Origin: Scatophagus argus | Taxonomy: Eukaryota; Chordata; Actinopteri; Scatophagidae | Length of the DNA stretch: 64,000 nucleotides | Direction of reading: 5' to 3' | Assembly (NCBI RefSeq): GCF_020382885.2 | Contig: NC_058506.1 | Span: 930,001 to 994,000, forward strand | In this document: one piece after another, positions 47,401-58,681 of the stretch | Layout: every line of letters starts with the position of its first letter | Numbering within the stretch: the stretch's first letter is position 1 | Translations under genes and position numbers: made by a program | Notes under the pieces: generated by a model | What the model saw: the letters and a program-made list of their open reading frames with translations, nothing else | What the model was told of the DNA's origin: nothing | Database searches by the model: none

Positions 47401-50400
47401 ATATCGATGCCACAGTCTGTCAGGTCTGATTCATAGAAGATCAGGTTTCCTTTCTGCAGCTGCTCAAAAGCCAGTTTTCCCAGAGACTCAATCATCTTCT
47501 GGCTGTCTGGACTCCACTGTGGATCTGTCCCATCTCTTCCATCATACTTGATGTTCTTCACTTTGGACTGAACAACCAGGAAGTGGGTGTACATCTCAGT
47601 CAGGGTCTTGGGCAGCTCTCCTCCCTCTCTGGTCTTCAACACATCCTCCAGAACTGTAGCAGTGATCCAGCAGAAGACTGGGATGTGGCACATGATGTGG
47701 AGGCTTCGTGATGTCTTGATGTGGGAGATTATTGTGCTGGCGTGTTCCTCATCATCTCTGAATCTCTTCCTGAAGTACTCCTCCTTCTGTGGGTTAGTGA
47801 ACCCGCTGACCTCTGTCACCATGTCAACACACTCAGGAGGGATCTGATTGGCTGCTGCAGGTCGTGTGGTTATCCAGAGGCGAGCAGAGGGAAGCAGATT
47901 CCCCCTGATGAGGTTTGTCAGCAGCACATCCACTGAGGTGGACTCTGTGACATCAGTCAAGATCTCATTGTTGTGGAAGTCCAGAGGAAGTCGACACTCA
48001 TCCAGACCGTCAAAGATGAACACAACCTGGAACTCTTCAAACCTGCAGATTCCTGCTTCTTTGGTTTCAGTGAAGAAGTCATGAACAAGTTCCACCAAGC
48101 TGAACTTTTTCCCTTTCAGCACATTCAGCTCTCTGAAAGTGAATGGAAATGTGAAGTGGACGTCCTGGTTGGTTTTGTCTTCAGCCCAGTCCAGAGTGAA
48201 CTTCTGCGTTAAGACTGTTTTCCCAATGCCAGCAACTCCCTTTGTCATCACTGTTCTGATTGGTCCATCTCTTCCAGGTGAGGCTTTAAAGATGTCTTCT
48301 TGTCTGATTGTTGTTTCTGGTCTTCTGGTTTTGCTGGATGCTGTTTCAATCTGTCTGACCTCATGTTCTTCATTGACCTCTGCAGTCCCTCCCTCTGTGA
48401 TGTGGAGCTCTGTGTAGATCTGATTCAGAAGGGTCGGGTTTCCTGCTTTAGCAATCCCCTCAAACACACACTCATACTTCTTCTTCAGCTTAGATTGGAG
48501 CTGGCGTCGACAAACTGCAGCATCAGTTCCTGAATGAAAACACAACAAATCAGTGAGTGGATGTTGGTGTTAATGTGAGAAAAGTGGAGTGTGGAAAATC
48601 CTCTTACTGCTGTGCAGGCGGTCAGCCAGCTCCTCCTGCTTCATTCTCCTCAGGAAGTGCAGAGTGATCTTCAGAAATGCATCTCTGCTGCTGCTCCTCT
48701 TCTCCTCATCCTGCCTCTCTAAGCTTTTTGGGTAATCTGGACTCAGAACCTTCTGGAACTTCTTCAGCTCGTTCTTCACAAAAATGACAATGTTCTCTTC
48801 AAGATGCTGGAAAAGAATAAAACAGAGATAAAAAAATGTGTTGATTTGATTTGGTGCTGATCTAAAAGTTGTTGTTGAGCATTTACACACCATGAATATG
48901 GAGTCCAGGTCTGCTGGATTCTGCTGGACATACTGACCACTGAGAACATCTGACTGTTGCTGCTGAACTCTGTGGAGAAAACAGGACGTATGATGATTAC
49001 ACACATTTTATCACTTGTTGCTTTTCAAGGATCGACTGATCCAGTTTTCTGGCACCAATGAGGCCACCTTCAGGTTGATCTAAGAAGCAGCTCACTGTCA
49101 CCTGCTGACAAAGTGTTTGTTTGGTCAAACCACAAGTTTCTTCCAAATTTCCTGGAAAACTGATGTGTCTCTGTGGACTAAATCTCCGGCTTACAGAAAA
49201 CTGAAAAAGCTCCAGGAAACTGAGCTTGAAAAACCTTTGCTGGAATCAACAGACTGAGACCACCGAGCAGCTGCCTTATAGTAACTTTGTAATGACAAAT
49301 CTGGAGCCAGTGGAGTCTGAAAGCTGAGAGCAACTGGTAGATCTTTTTGTGGACTGACTTCATAGAAGGAGAAGCTGCAGAATATCAAACTCATCTGCTT
49401 TAAACTCTTACCTTCCTTCAGCAGAGTCATGTCCACCTCTAAAGACATCAGGTCGAATCATGGACATGTCACTCTTCATGGACACGCAGCTGGGTACAGG
49501 AGAGTATGCTGTCTGCTGGTCCACACTGATAGAAACACACAGACAAACTAATGTGCCTTTCAAACCTTCACTTTGATGGTCAAGCTGGAGACAAAACATT
49601 CAAAGCTCTGCCGACTCCTGGAGATGTGAGCATCTCAGTGAAAGTCAGAGAGAGAAATTCAGTTTCAATTCAATTTATTCATATAGCAACTTATACAATC
49701 AAAATTGTTTCTAGATGCTTTACGGAGATCCAGAGCCTGAACCCCTGAGCAAGCAGACAGTGGCAAGGAAAAACTCCCTTTTAACAGGAAGAAACCTTGA
49801 GCAGGACCCGGCAGAGGAAGAGGAGGGAACAGGAGCATCTCAGGGAGACATGACAAAGGCAGGAGGACAGCAGGACAGGAGGGGACGCTCCTCTGTCTCA
49901 TGAGGATTTGCAAACCTTCATGCAGGACTGAGGGGACAGTTAATGTGTTCGTGAGCAAACAGCATTTTGACTTCAGTGTGAATGTGATGACGACACACTG
50001 GAAGCCTCTCTTTGCTTTCTGATGTGGACTCTAACTTATCCTGATGCCATGTACCTAAAATGAACAGCCTGAAGGAGTCAACAGTGCAGATGTGGTATTG
50101 GCTGATTTAAATTGTTCAGCCCAGCTCTGTAGTGAGAGTGAACAACAAACTGCTCTGAATCTTTTACACTGAAAAAAGGTGCTGGAAAATAAAATCCAAA
50201 CTCATCTATTTTGTTCACTTGATGTGTTTCAGCACTTGATGAGTTGATTCGAAGGAACAGCCAAAATGTATGTTCCCCTGCTGGGCATACTGATGACCGA
50301 GAACATCCGACTGTTGCTGCTGAACTCTTTGGTGAAAACAGGACGTATGATGATTACACACATTTTAGCACTTGTTGCTTCTCAAGGATCGACTGATCCA

Positions 50401-51496
50401 GTTTTCTGGCACCAATGAGGCCACCTTCAGGTTGATCTAAGAAGCAGCTCACTGTCACCTGCTGACAAAGTGTTTGTTTGGTCAAACCACAAGTTTCATC
50501 CAAATTTCCTGGAAAACTGATGTGTCTCTGTGGACTAAATCTCCTGCTTACAGAAAACTGAAAAAGCTCCAGGAAACAAAATGAGTTTGAAAAACCTTTG
50601 CTGGAATCAACAGACTGAGACCACCGAGCAGCTGCCTTATAGTAACTTTGTAACTTTGTAACAGTAACTAAAAAGCTGAGACCAACTGGTAGATCTTTTT
50701 GTGGAATGACTTCATAGAAGGAGAAGCTGCAGAATATCAAACTCATCTGCTTTAAACTCTTACCTTCCTTCAGCAGAGTCGTGTCCACCTCTAAAGTAAA
50801 GTGGTCGAAACATGGACATGTCACTCTTCATGGACACACAGCTGGGTACAGGAGAGTCTGCTGTCTGCTGGTCCACACTGATAGAAACACACAGACAAAC
50901 TAATGTGCCTTTCAAACCTTCACTTTGAGCATCTCTCAAACTCATCTATTTTGTTCACTTGATGTGTTTAAACACTTGATGAGCTGAATAGAAGGAACAA
51001 CCAAACTGAAGAGAAAGTATGTGGGGGGGCAGAACAAATCCACGATCGTCTCTACCTGTCCTCATGCACTTTCTGAGTAAATATGAAGAAATATGAAGTC
51101 AAGAATCTGAAGAAGAATCTGAAGCAGCCAGGATCACAGGACGTTATGGGAAAGTTCCTGCTAACTGGGACTGTGTTGACTTACTGAGTCTCTGAAGGAA
51201 GTTGTCCTTTAAAGTCCACACCCATGGACCTGCTCCTGATGGACACGCAGCTGGGTTCAGGTTCAGGACTGTCTGGTCTCTGCTGCTGCTCAGGGCTTCA
51301 ACACAACACACACAGAGCTTTGAGTGTGAATAATGATGGTGGCGTGATGTGAGTGCTGAGCTGTGACATGGAGAAGAGTCATGGACAGTTAGAGATCCTC
51401 ATCTCACCTCTGAGCTTTGGTCTGGCTGTCATGTTCCCCACACAGAGTGGTTTTAGAGGGAGGGACTCCCTCCTCTGTCTCCTCACACTGATTCAT
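43924..51496 (-). CDS. NLR gene 1: NLRC3-like FISNA-NACHT-LRR-B30.2 protein, 12 coding exons
   Basis: Minus-strand exons: 51408-51496, 51185-51295, 50764-50877, 49412-49525, 48891-48969, 48608-48806, 46726-48529, 45725-45898, 45394-45567, 44935-45108, 44697-44743, 43924-44465. All have AG/GT borders and matching phases. The lengths sum to 3621 nt, 1206 aa plus stop, with no internal stop. Domains in order: repeated short linker exons (to about 169), helical segment (170-235), FISNA (about 240-305), NACHT with GVAGIGKT at 333-340 and FIFDGLDE at about 407-414, three LRR exons (837-1010) and PRY-SPRY/B30.2 (1027-1206). It is predicted to be a cytosolic immune sensor that oligomerises on nucleotide binding; this role is inferred from the family. 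A paralogue lies at 61321-64000. The 5' exons are short, so alternative splicing is possible. Confidence 0.85.
44697..44743 (-). CDS. NLR gene 1, exon 11 (short linker)
   Basis: A 47-nt exon encoding [15 protein letters not shown] that changes the phase from 2 to 1. It links the LRRs to B30.2. Confidence 0.8.
44935..45108 (-). CDS. NLR gene 1, exon 10 (LRR)
   Basis: A 174-nt exon of a second LRR subtype, [20 protein letters not shown] and [16 protein letters not shown], always the last repeat before the B30.2 part in this gene and in the paralogue (62301-62474). Confidence 0.85.
45394..45567 (-). CDS. NLR gene 1, exon 9 (LRR)
   Basis: A 174-nt exon with [16 protein letters not shown] and [19 protein letters not shown], same phase and length as exon 8, so exons can be added or lost in units. 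Confidence 0.85.
45725..45898 (-). CDS. NLR gene 1, exon 8 (LRR)
   Basis: A 174-nt phase 2-2 exon carrying two leucine-rich repeats: [34 protein letters not shown]. It has the ribonuclease-inhibitor-type LRR pattern. Confidence 0.85.
46060..46600 (+). repeat. unclassified interspersed repeat in NLR gene 1 intron
   Basis: The stretch TTAGTTAGTTTTCAGTTTTA with CTCCTCTTGTGTCTTG and CTTGTCATTTCCTGTCTTTG recurs at 63470-63860 in the paralogous intron, and in reverse at about 54110-54720 and 55556-55985. The inner part at about 46230-46440 is replaced by different sequence with a (G)10 run. It has no coding capacity. Confidence 0.55.
46726..48529 (-). CDS. NLR gene 1, exon 7 (FISNA, NACHT and following helical domains)
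   Basis: A single 1804-nt exon, the hallmark of fish NLR-C genes, with one open frame. FISNA covers [14 protein letters not shown] to HEVRQIE. Walker A is [10 protein letters not shown] and the Walker B-type motif is [10 protein letters not shown]. The region also contains [15 protein letters not shown] (sensor region) and [17 protein letters not shown] (winged-helix/helical domain end). All expected ATPase residues are present. It ends KASNKAL in phase 2. Confidence 0.9.
48608..48806 (-). CDS. NLR gene 1, exon 6 (N-terminal helical segment)
   Basis: It encodes [20 protein letters not shown], then a charged region and [16 protein letters not shown]. It is predicted helical and is common to fish NLR-C proteins directly before FISNA. 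I do not assign it to a death-fold family. It ends in phase 1 and joins exon 7 through an arginine codon. Confidence 0.8.
48891..48969 (-). CDS. NLR gene 1, exon 5
   Basis: It encodes [16 protein letters not shown] and [10 protein letters not shown] and brings the reading frame from phase 2 to phase 0 (ATG|GTGTGT donor). Confidence 0.75.
49412..49525 (-). CDS. NLR gene 1, exon 4 (linker, duplicate A)
   Basis: It encodes [19 protein letters not shown], then [19 protein letters not shown], with splice sites identical to exon 3. It is followed by an exon 5 that is intact, while the copy downstream of exon 3 has only a decayed exon 5. Confidence 0.75.
49666..49905 (-). mobile_element. L2-type 3' tail fragment in NLR gene 1 intron
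   Basis: It begins CAATTCAATTTATTC and contains CAGACAGTGGCAAGG, AAAAACTCCCTTTTAACAGG and GAAACCTTGAGCAGG, which is the reverse complement of the L2 3' end at 37140-37299. It lies between exons 3 and 4, in the gene's own orientation. Confidence 0.75.
50764..50877 (-). CDS. NLR gene 1, exon 3 (linker, duplicate B)
   Basis: It encodes [19 protein letters not shown], then [19 protein letters not shown], with CTATCAG acceptor and GTAAGAG donor. It is the tandem twin of exon 4 (49412-49525) and is the more diverged at RPLYF. Symmetric phase 2 exons of 114 nt allow either or both to be used. Confidence 0.75.
51185..51295 (-). CDS. NLR gene 1, exon 2 (linker)
   Basis: It encodes a [18 protein letters not shown] linker with [12 protein letters not shown], flanked by an AG acceptor and GTAAGT donor. 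Phase 2 at both ends makes the exon skippable without a frameshift. Confidence 0.75.
51408..51496 (-). CDS. NLR gene 1, exon 1 (start codon)
   Basis: ATG at 51496-51494 begins [19 protein letters not shown] and ends CAGAG|GTGAG in phase 2. This acidic leader with [14 protein letters not shown] is the usual N-terminus of fish NLR-C proteins, which is why I chose this start. Any 5' untranslated exon upstream was not identified. Confidence 0.75.
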
Positions 51497-54099
51497 AGCA
51501 GAGCCCACACCTTCACACAAACACAATAACATGCTGTCACACAGTATTGATCAGCAGTCCTCTCAGTAACATGATGAAGATGATGGTCAGAACAAGCCTG
51601 AGCTGATAGAGAAGACGCTTCTATCCTGCAGCCAGAAAGTGAGCCAGAGAAGGACTGAGCAGCTGCTGTAGTTCTGCTGTCTATCCACTAGGTGTACTCA
51701 TTCATCTCCAGTGAGCTACAGAGAAGCTCAACTCACAGATTAATGTGTGCCAGAGGAGAAACTGGCATCTCTGTCCACTGGCAAACACACTGAGAACGAA
51801 GATCTGAAGTGTCTCAGCACTATGAGAGCTTCTTCAGGTTTATTCAGAAAGCTGCTGTGACTGGGACCACATCAGGAATTTGAAATCTCTACACACTGAC
51901 CATCACAATCTGCTTTTCAGAGTTGATCCTGCTCGTGTTTTTAAAAGCTCTGTCATGCTGAGGATCCTCACCTGCAGCAGTTGACTGTGAACCACAAACA
52001 TGTTAATGCCAGCGACGCCTGCCAGGCCTTCTAATTGTGATGCGTTTGACACATAAAGACATTGAAGCATTAAACAGCAGCCGATCCTCTGTGACAGAAC
52101 AAAGCAGCATCCACGACCCCAGATCAGCTTGATCTCCTTCATCATGTCATCATCATTCAAATCAAACCTTCATCTGAACGCCAGCATTTTGTAAAACAGA
52201 ACTTTTACACTCATCAGCTTTCTCTTGCTGCTCACACAGACGGTGTCTCTGACTGTCACAGGAGGAAATTTACTCATTTCAATTCTTCTTTGAAGTCATG
52301 ACTGCATTAAGAGATGCTTCAAATCATCTGAGACCGTTTTTCACTTCTACACAACCAACACAACACAACAGAAATACTGACCTCATACAGGAACATTTTC
52401 AACAACAGAAAAGCTCAGAAAGCGAAGAGAATTCAGGTCGATTTACTGGACATTTTCAATGAATGTCCGTCAGTCCAGAAGCTGACTCGTGTCCTGATCA
52501 GGTCTGTGCAGAAAAAGAGGCTTCGAGTTGTCTCAGTGTGATCACCTGATTCAATGCAAGTCTACAGCCAGCAGTGAGAAAACACCATAAACCAGTCTGA
52601 ACCTGCAGCACAGGACAAAGTTCAGCTTTTACTGTTTTGTTGTCACTTTATCAGATGAGACATCAAACCCTGTCATTAAAACGTATCCATTGGTCAGAGT
52701 GCTGTTTAATGTCTCACGTCCTCCTTCATCAACCACCCAAACCAATCAAAGGCTTTGATTGGCAGCGCTCTGCTGCAGGCTCACACAAGCGTTAAAAAAG
52801 TTCAGTACAAAAGTACACGCATCAACGAATACTTCAATTACCGTTGTACACACGCAACATACTGTGTTCTGATGACTGATACATTAACGTGTTCTTCACG
52901 TTAATGTTGCTGAAATCAATCAAATCTGACCTGTAATGTGAGATCAGGTTGCCTTCACTTCTAGCACTTGATGACTGAGAGCGTACATGGATATCTGATC
53001 TGACAATAACACACCAGAGTTTGTTGGTTAAATATTAATCGTTTATTTGGCTATAAAATGAGTGGAAATTCAACCTGATCAATTGACCTTCATCAGAGAG
53101 CTCAGTAAAACCAAACAGGCTTCATAAAGTCATTTCAGTGTAGAAGTCCAAGCAGCAGGTCCAGGATCAGAGTCTTCACTGTGACCAAACTGCGACTGGT
53201 GTAAACCAGTGGTATCTCACCGCAGCATCTGATTGGTTACCAGGCAGTCATGCAAGTCTTCTACAGGATGTTGAGCTCTGAAATGAGCTGATCAGGACTT
53301 CATCCAACAGGAGCTGCTGCAGAACGTTAATCCTGTTGTTCTTTACTGTATCCCACACCAGTTAGCTTCATTTAGCATCAGGAGAGTAACTTAACCTGAT
53401 GTGAGCTCAGACCAAAGATTACTGATTGTCATGTATCACATTCAACACGTTGGCAACAGCACAACCTTGTCAAAATTCTTCCGATCTGTGAAATGTTCTG
53501 ACATTAGAACTGTAATACATGAGACCCCCATGAATTGAACAGATATTCAGTAAGACTAAATGGTAGAGTTATTGGTGTAGATTTAAAATGGTCCAGAAGG
53601 TAGCGCACAACAGCTGCAGGACGAGGACAGAGAGGAGGAAGAAGGGAACGAGCGAGTCCAGCATGTACACAAGTTAGCATGAAAACTGAGTCGAAGTAGT
53701 TTCTACCTGCTGCAGTTCAGCGTCATCCAGGAGAGACTTTGTTTAGGTATCCTGTTAGCAGATGTTTAAGGAAGACCACTATCTGATGTGTTTTTGGAGA
53801 CTGTTGACCACTGAGTGACTTCACAGGTTTTATGTGTCACGTGACTGCTTGTACACAGTACAGCAGCAGTGAAATGTAACAGCAACACCTCTGAGTGTGA
53901 AAGTGAAAGAGAAGTATAAGTACCATAAGACGATACAATAACTACAGTATAATGATATGAAAACTACACATTAGATAAAATGTGCAAAACAAGAAAAAAA
54001 CTTTAGGCCATACAAGTGGTGTATAGACAGGTAAACTGTGCAGAGTTAGTAAAGGTTGTACAAAACTGAGTGGGAAATATAAACATTATGAAGCTGTTA
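51497..54099. other. 5' flank of NLR gene 1, no gene recognised
   Basis: About 2.6 kb of non-coding DNA upstream of the start codon. I could not place a promoter or an upstream exon. The minus-strand frame at 51903-52160 has no recognisable domain. Confidence 0.5.
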
Positions 54100-54109
54100 T
54101 GGCGATCAC

Positions 54110-54720
54110 AACAGGAGGACTCAGAGTGCAGACGGACGTGAGGGGCAGGCTGAACAGGAGAGACTTTGATAAACTAAGTCAAGAACAGAAGCAAACAAAC
54201 AAAAGGCGGCTGGCAGTTTCAGGAAGAATTTTCTGAACACAGAATCATCCAAAAAACACAGGGAAACGGGGATTCAAAGAACGAGAACTAAGGAAGCTCA
54301 ACAACACAGTGAAAGACAGAAAAGGCAGGAAAAGACAGAGACAAAGAAGACAGAAAAGTCGTGGAAGAAAGACCAACAGAGGATGACAGTGACTGTAGGA
54401 AACACAGCAGACAGCAGAAACAAAGAAACAGAGAGACTTAAAACACAGGGAACACAGATCACACAGAGAATGTAGAACAGGCAGGAATCACAAAGGCAAC
54501 ACAGACAAACCAACAAGACACACAAGGAGAGCACAGGTAGGCAGAGACAACAGGGGACTGAACAGGTGAAGACAATCTGGGCGGAGCAAGCATTCAAAAA
54601 TGGAGGGAAAACAGACAAAGACAGGAAATGAGAAGCTAAACGAGAGACAAGGAGAGAAAAACTACGAAATAAAACAGGAAGCTAACGAAAGCGTGACAGA
54701 AGCATCATGAAGAGGTTTAA
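54110..54720 (-). repeat. unclassified interspersed repeat, copy 3
   Basis: On the minus strand it starts at CTGTCACGCTTTCG and contains CTTCTCATTTCCTGTCTTTG and CTTTTGTTTGTTTGC, matching the intron repeat at 46060-46600. Termini that start TGTCACG and end CAACAGGAGGACTC on the plus strand suggest the real ends, but I could not define inverted repeats. Confidence 0.5.
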
Positions 54721-55555
54721 GTGCAGGGAGAAAACAGTCTTCACAGTAAGGATCAGCTTTGCAGTGCCGTGACTGAGTGTGCACTCAAACAGAAAAGAGT
54801 GTTTTCTCTCTCAGTGCTGGCTTCAAACCATGTTAGCTTGCGCACATTTCATGGCTGTACATGAAAAAAAAACAATGAGAAAAATGTGTGGTGTTTGACA
54901 AAAACTCTGCAGAATCTGTGATGTGTGACAGGATGAAATGTGAAATATTACTGCAAGCAGAACCTGGTGCCTTGTGAAATTTATTTTCTATTCATGTTTT
55001 TATATTCAGTTTAAAGGAGCATTTGAGCAAGCAGCCATAACATTTTTTCATCTGTATGTTGTAAAAGAAAAGAACAGACAGTGAAGTTAAATTGTACCGT
55101 AGCAGGTTGGTTTTTGTTGTGGTCGGTCTGTGACAACAGTGATTTTCAGTAAAAAGGAGGCCAACAGAACACCACTGGGCCTGCACATGCTGGAGTCAAG
55201 GAGCCAGAGCCTCCACAGATTTGGATGCAGCAGTTTCTCCACTCGGACTCCAGATTTAACCACAGAAATACAACGTCGACAAGAAACAAATCAGAAAAAA
55301 CTTTGGACTTCACTTCTCTAAATGGTGGTCTTCAAGAAGGATACCACTCTCCAACTGAAGAGGAAATTAATAAAGGTTACAAAAATACATCAAACTCTGG
55401 GATTTAACATCCCAGTTGCAGAAAGCTGGACAAGCATGGACAATCCAGTTTATTTTCTTTCTTTGGTTGGATATTTAAAGTCACAGAGCTCTGAACAAAG
55501 ATGTACATTTTTGTCTGAGCAAAGTCAAGGGCTAAACTCACATGTCAAGTTCAGT
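54721..55555. other. non-coding DNA, nothing recognised
   Basis: Short plus-strand frames at 55130-55558 have no family signature. Confidence 0.45.
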
Positions 55556-55985
55556 TGAAAATCCAGTAGCCAAAACGCAGACACAGACATAAGAGGAGGT
55601 TTGATAAACAACATGAAACTTTAATAAACTTACTGAGGTGGGAACTAAAGCAGGCAGGGAAACACAAAGAACTAAAAGCTGCTGGAAGTCCAGGAATAAC
55701 AAGGCCAAACAAAGAAAAATCAAACCGAGTAAGAACAAATGACCAAAGAGTCCAGAAAGAAACCAAAGAACATCAGGAAGACGAGGAGAAACACAAGAAG
55801 CTGGACAAGGGACCACAGACAAAGTAACAAACTGAGGACGGAGAATAAAGACTGAAGACAGCAGGGAGGGACAACAGACAAGGACCAGGTGAAACTCATC
55901 AGGGGGACACAAAAGGTAAAGACAGAAAATGGAAAGCAGCCAAGACACAAGAGGAGAAAACTACAAAATAAAAGAGAAACTAACT
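55556..55985 (-). repeat. unclassified interspersed repeat, copy 4
   Basis: The minus strand reads TTAGTTAGTTTCTCTTTTAT and CTCCTCTTGTGTCTTG, as in the copies at 46060 and 63470. It abuts the env remnant. Confidence 0.5.
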
Positions 55986-55989
55986 AATG

Positions 55990-56245
55990 TACATGATGTA
56001 CTTAAAATGTTGTAGCAGGTTGATGACTTGTATTTGTCAGACCAGATATGTTCTTTTTGGTTTTTACCGGAGTGTATCACAGAACAAAGGTCAAACTGCA
56101 CTGTAGCATCTTGGCCCTCCACAAATTGGAAATTCAGTGGTTGCTGGCCTTCTTTCAGAGACCTTTTATGTCTGCTCCTCCCTACTGGCTCACTACGGCT
56201 GTTCTCATCACCGGATGGGATAGTGGCATTTCCTGAGTGCGACAT
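55990..56245 (-). pseudogene. ERV env N-terminal fragment (tentative)
   Basis: An open frame starts MSHSGNATIPSGDENS and continues with a basic HKRS and a FQFVEGQDATVQFDLC segment resembling the start of a surface glycoprotein. It lies where env should follow integrase. The rest of env is missing. Confidence 0.4.
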
Positions 56246-56559
56246 TTAATTTCTCTGAGATTTCTACCACAATATGGGGGAAATTTTGATAATAGTCACT
56301 ATGAGTAAATAGCATATAGTTCCTCAGATCCCACACAGACCTGGGTGTCTACATGGGTGCCAAGGTTTTGATCTATCCATATTTGTCCTTTCCCTTATCT
56401 CTTCTGATTTTTTATCCTCACCCTAGGTTCCCGTATTGGCCATTGGTTTCTTCACTGAGGTTGAGACAAACTTATTCTTAAACTCTATTAGGAGAGTTCC
56501 CCTTTGTAATCAGACTTTTGCCTCAGGGAACAGTGGTGGGCAACTATTCTTTCCCTGCC

Positions 56560-56700
56560 TTGTCGTTCATTGACTTTAGAGCCTTAGAAAGTGACAAATG
56601 GATCCAGGATGTTTCTCTCTGCTTTTTTTCCTGCAGTGGGTATGGTAAGCAGTACCTGATAGGGACCTTCCCACCTTGGATTGGACCAGGTCTTTCTTTT
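56560..56700 (-). pseudogene. ERV integrase C-terminal fragment
   Basis: The minus strand reads [17 protein letters not shown] (about 56680-56630), the conserved C-terminal block of class I retroviral integrases. Flanking frames are broken. Confidence 0.65.
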
Positions 56701-57330
56701 GATGACTTTAATTAGTATCCAGTCTCCCAGTTTCACTCCAACAAGTTCATTCAGTGGTTCTCTTAGTTCTCCTGGGAGAGAATTCAGCTTAAGAGACGTC
56801 TTTGCTTGTTAGCATTTTCCTCATATAGTCTGTTAATGCTTGGTCTGCCTTTTCCTGTGTGGCCTCTTTGTTTTCCACTTCTATATTTCTGTATTTGGGT
56901 GACACATTTTGCATGTCTTCTAATGCTTCCTAGTCTATGTAAGCAAGTGTTTTATCTAAGGTTAATACAACTTCTTTTTTGGCTGCGTCCTTAGCAGCAG
57001 CATGCATTGCCTTGAGAAATAGGGTCATTCTTCCCAGTATGAGCTGTGTATTTACATATTGCTACCTTCTTTGGGAGTTGTACTGTGTTCAGTAAGGAGA
57101 GAATTAAATTATTGTGCTTTATCTCTTTCCCTGTCGATGTAACCATTACTCTGTTTATATATTGCTGGGCAAAGACGTGTAAAATCGAAACGCATATTGA
57201 CTATCCATGTATATAGTAGCTATCTTACCTTTAACTAGTTTGTATGCCTCTGTTAGGGCAATCAATTCTGCTGCCTGTGTTGAGTAATGTTTCGGCAGTG
57301 ATTTTGCTATGAGAGTGTCTGTTGCAGTAA

Positions 57331-57843
57331 CTACAGCATAACCTGTGCGGTTGTTTCATCTAGGTACTTTTTACACTTTCTAACACCTTTTTTATTTGTA
57401 CAAAAGCATCTTTTGCTTTTTGTGTACATACTAAGGAGTGTATCATAGATTAATGGTGTTAGAAGTGCTGTTACTGCAGCATAGTTTGAAATCCAACTTC
57501 TATAAAAAGAATTAGTCATGCCCAGAAAAGACATCATTGGTTTCTTAGTTTTTGGTTTACATGCTAGCATAGCATAGCAAACTGCTAGAATAGCAGTTTT
57601 TCTGTTCTCATCTAAATGTTTTCCTTCTTGTGATAGATTGTAGCCTAAATACTTAACAGTTGTCTGCCATACTTGTAGTTTATCTTTACTAGCTCTGTGT
57701 CCTTGATCAGCTAGGAAAGTGAGTAGGACTATTGTGTCCATCCTGCAATCTTTCTGCGTCTTTGAAGCTATCAGGATGTCATCTACATACAACAGGATCT
57801 GACTCCCTTTTGGCGGTGTGAACTTGGCTAGATTAGCTGACAT
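57331..57843 (-). pseudogene. ERV reverse transcriptase fragment
   Basis: An open frame holds LLYVDDILIAS (the catalytic YVDD at about 57777-57788), FLADQGHRASKDKLQ, KYLGYNLSQEGK and MMSFLGMTN, typical of the palm-thumb region of class I retroviral RT. The fingers region is missing upstream and the frame decays toward RNase H. Confidence 0.8.
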
Positions 57844-58369
57844 GGCTTGAGAAAAAATTGTTTGAGATTCACAATAATATTGGGGAATTCTAGTGTATTA
57901 TATATATAGTGTATATATGCATTTTCGTTCTGTAGGTAAATGCAACCAGAATTGGCTGTCTGGATGTACTGGCACTGAGAAGAAGGATTTACTTATATCT
58001 ATTGCGAAGAAATATTTGTTTGCAAATGCTTTCAGACTAGGACTAAGTAGAGCCATCTTGGGTTTCCTGCCAGTGTGCAGCCTCTTTACAGTGTGCTACA
58101 AATGTCCCTAAGTCTTGCCATCTACTCTGTTTGCTCTTTGAGCTAGAGACATGAGGGGCATTCCAGGACCTGTATAGTTCTCTCATTTCTAGTTTTAAGT
58201 TAGCTGGCTGCACAGTTACCCTTCTCATTCCAGTATAAGGCTTTGAGATGTACCGTGGTTTGTTTACTTTAGAAAAACTTCTCCTCATATGTTAAATCTG
58301 GCCCTGATGTATGTTTGTAATACATGGTGCAATGTAACTTATCAGGTTTCATAACTACACTATCCGGAA

Positions 58370-58681
58370 TTATTTTCTGTTTTGCGATTTGGCTATGGGT
58401 TCAGATTGTTCTTCTTTGTGGATTTTATCATTTGCAGCTTTCACAAAAATGTGAGAATTTGCCAGTTTAGCTTGGGGAACGTAGTCAGGGTGTGCTACTG
58501 TTCTAGACACTCCTGAATTGCACAGGAATTTGCAAACTTTGCAACATTTATTTCCCATTTTCTGTCCCCTCTCAGCAGCCAACCAGTTTGTATGGTACAT
58601 TTGCATGGTACATCCCAAACAACTGGTCCTATGAGTGGAACACTGTTTTCTGTCTGTTGTCTGTCTGTCTGTTGTTCTCAC
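58370..58681 (-). pseudogene. ERV protease-like fragment with lost catalytic aspartate
   Basis: The frame contains FLCNSGVS (about 58509-58530) where the related fragment at 42928-42949 has FLCDSGA. Aspartate to asparagine at the active site would abolish activity. The following SHIFVKAAN segment is shared by both copies. Confidence 0.65.

Larger units (their letters stand above)
49006..50945. repeat. tandem duplication of an NLR exon with flanking intron
   Basis: The block 49006-49600 is repeated at about 50331-50945, offset by about 1.35 kb. It holds the 114-nt linker exon (49412-49525 and 50764-50877) and identical intron stretches such as GGCACCAATGAGGCCACC. A decayed start of exon 5 lies at about 50273-50330. 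The copies differ by scattered substitutions and small indels. Confidence 0.85.

Noticed and set aside
47587..48533. Plus-strand frames of 70-90 codons
   Set aside because: They are antisense to the NACHT exon of NLR gene 1.
54298..54618. 106-codon minus-strand cysteine/leucine-rich frame
   Set aside because: It lies within an interspersed repeat copied elsewhere without a conserved frame.
55130..55558. Overlapping plus-strand frames of 60-78 codons between two repeats
   Set aside because: No family signature and no splice or start support; could be decayed ERV sequence but not demonstrably so.
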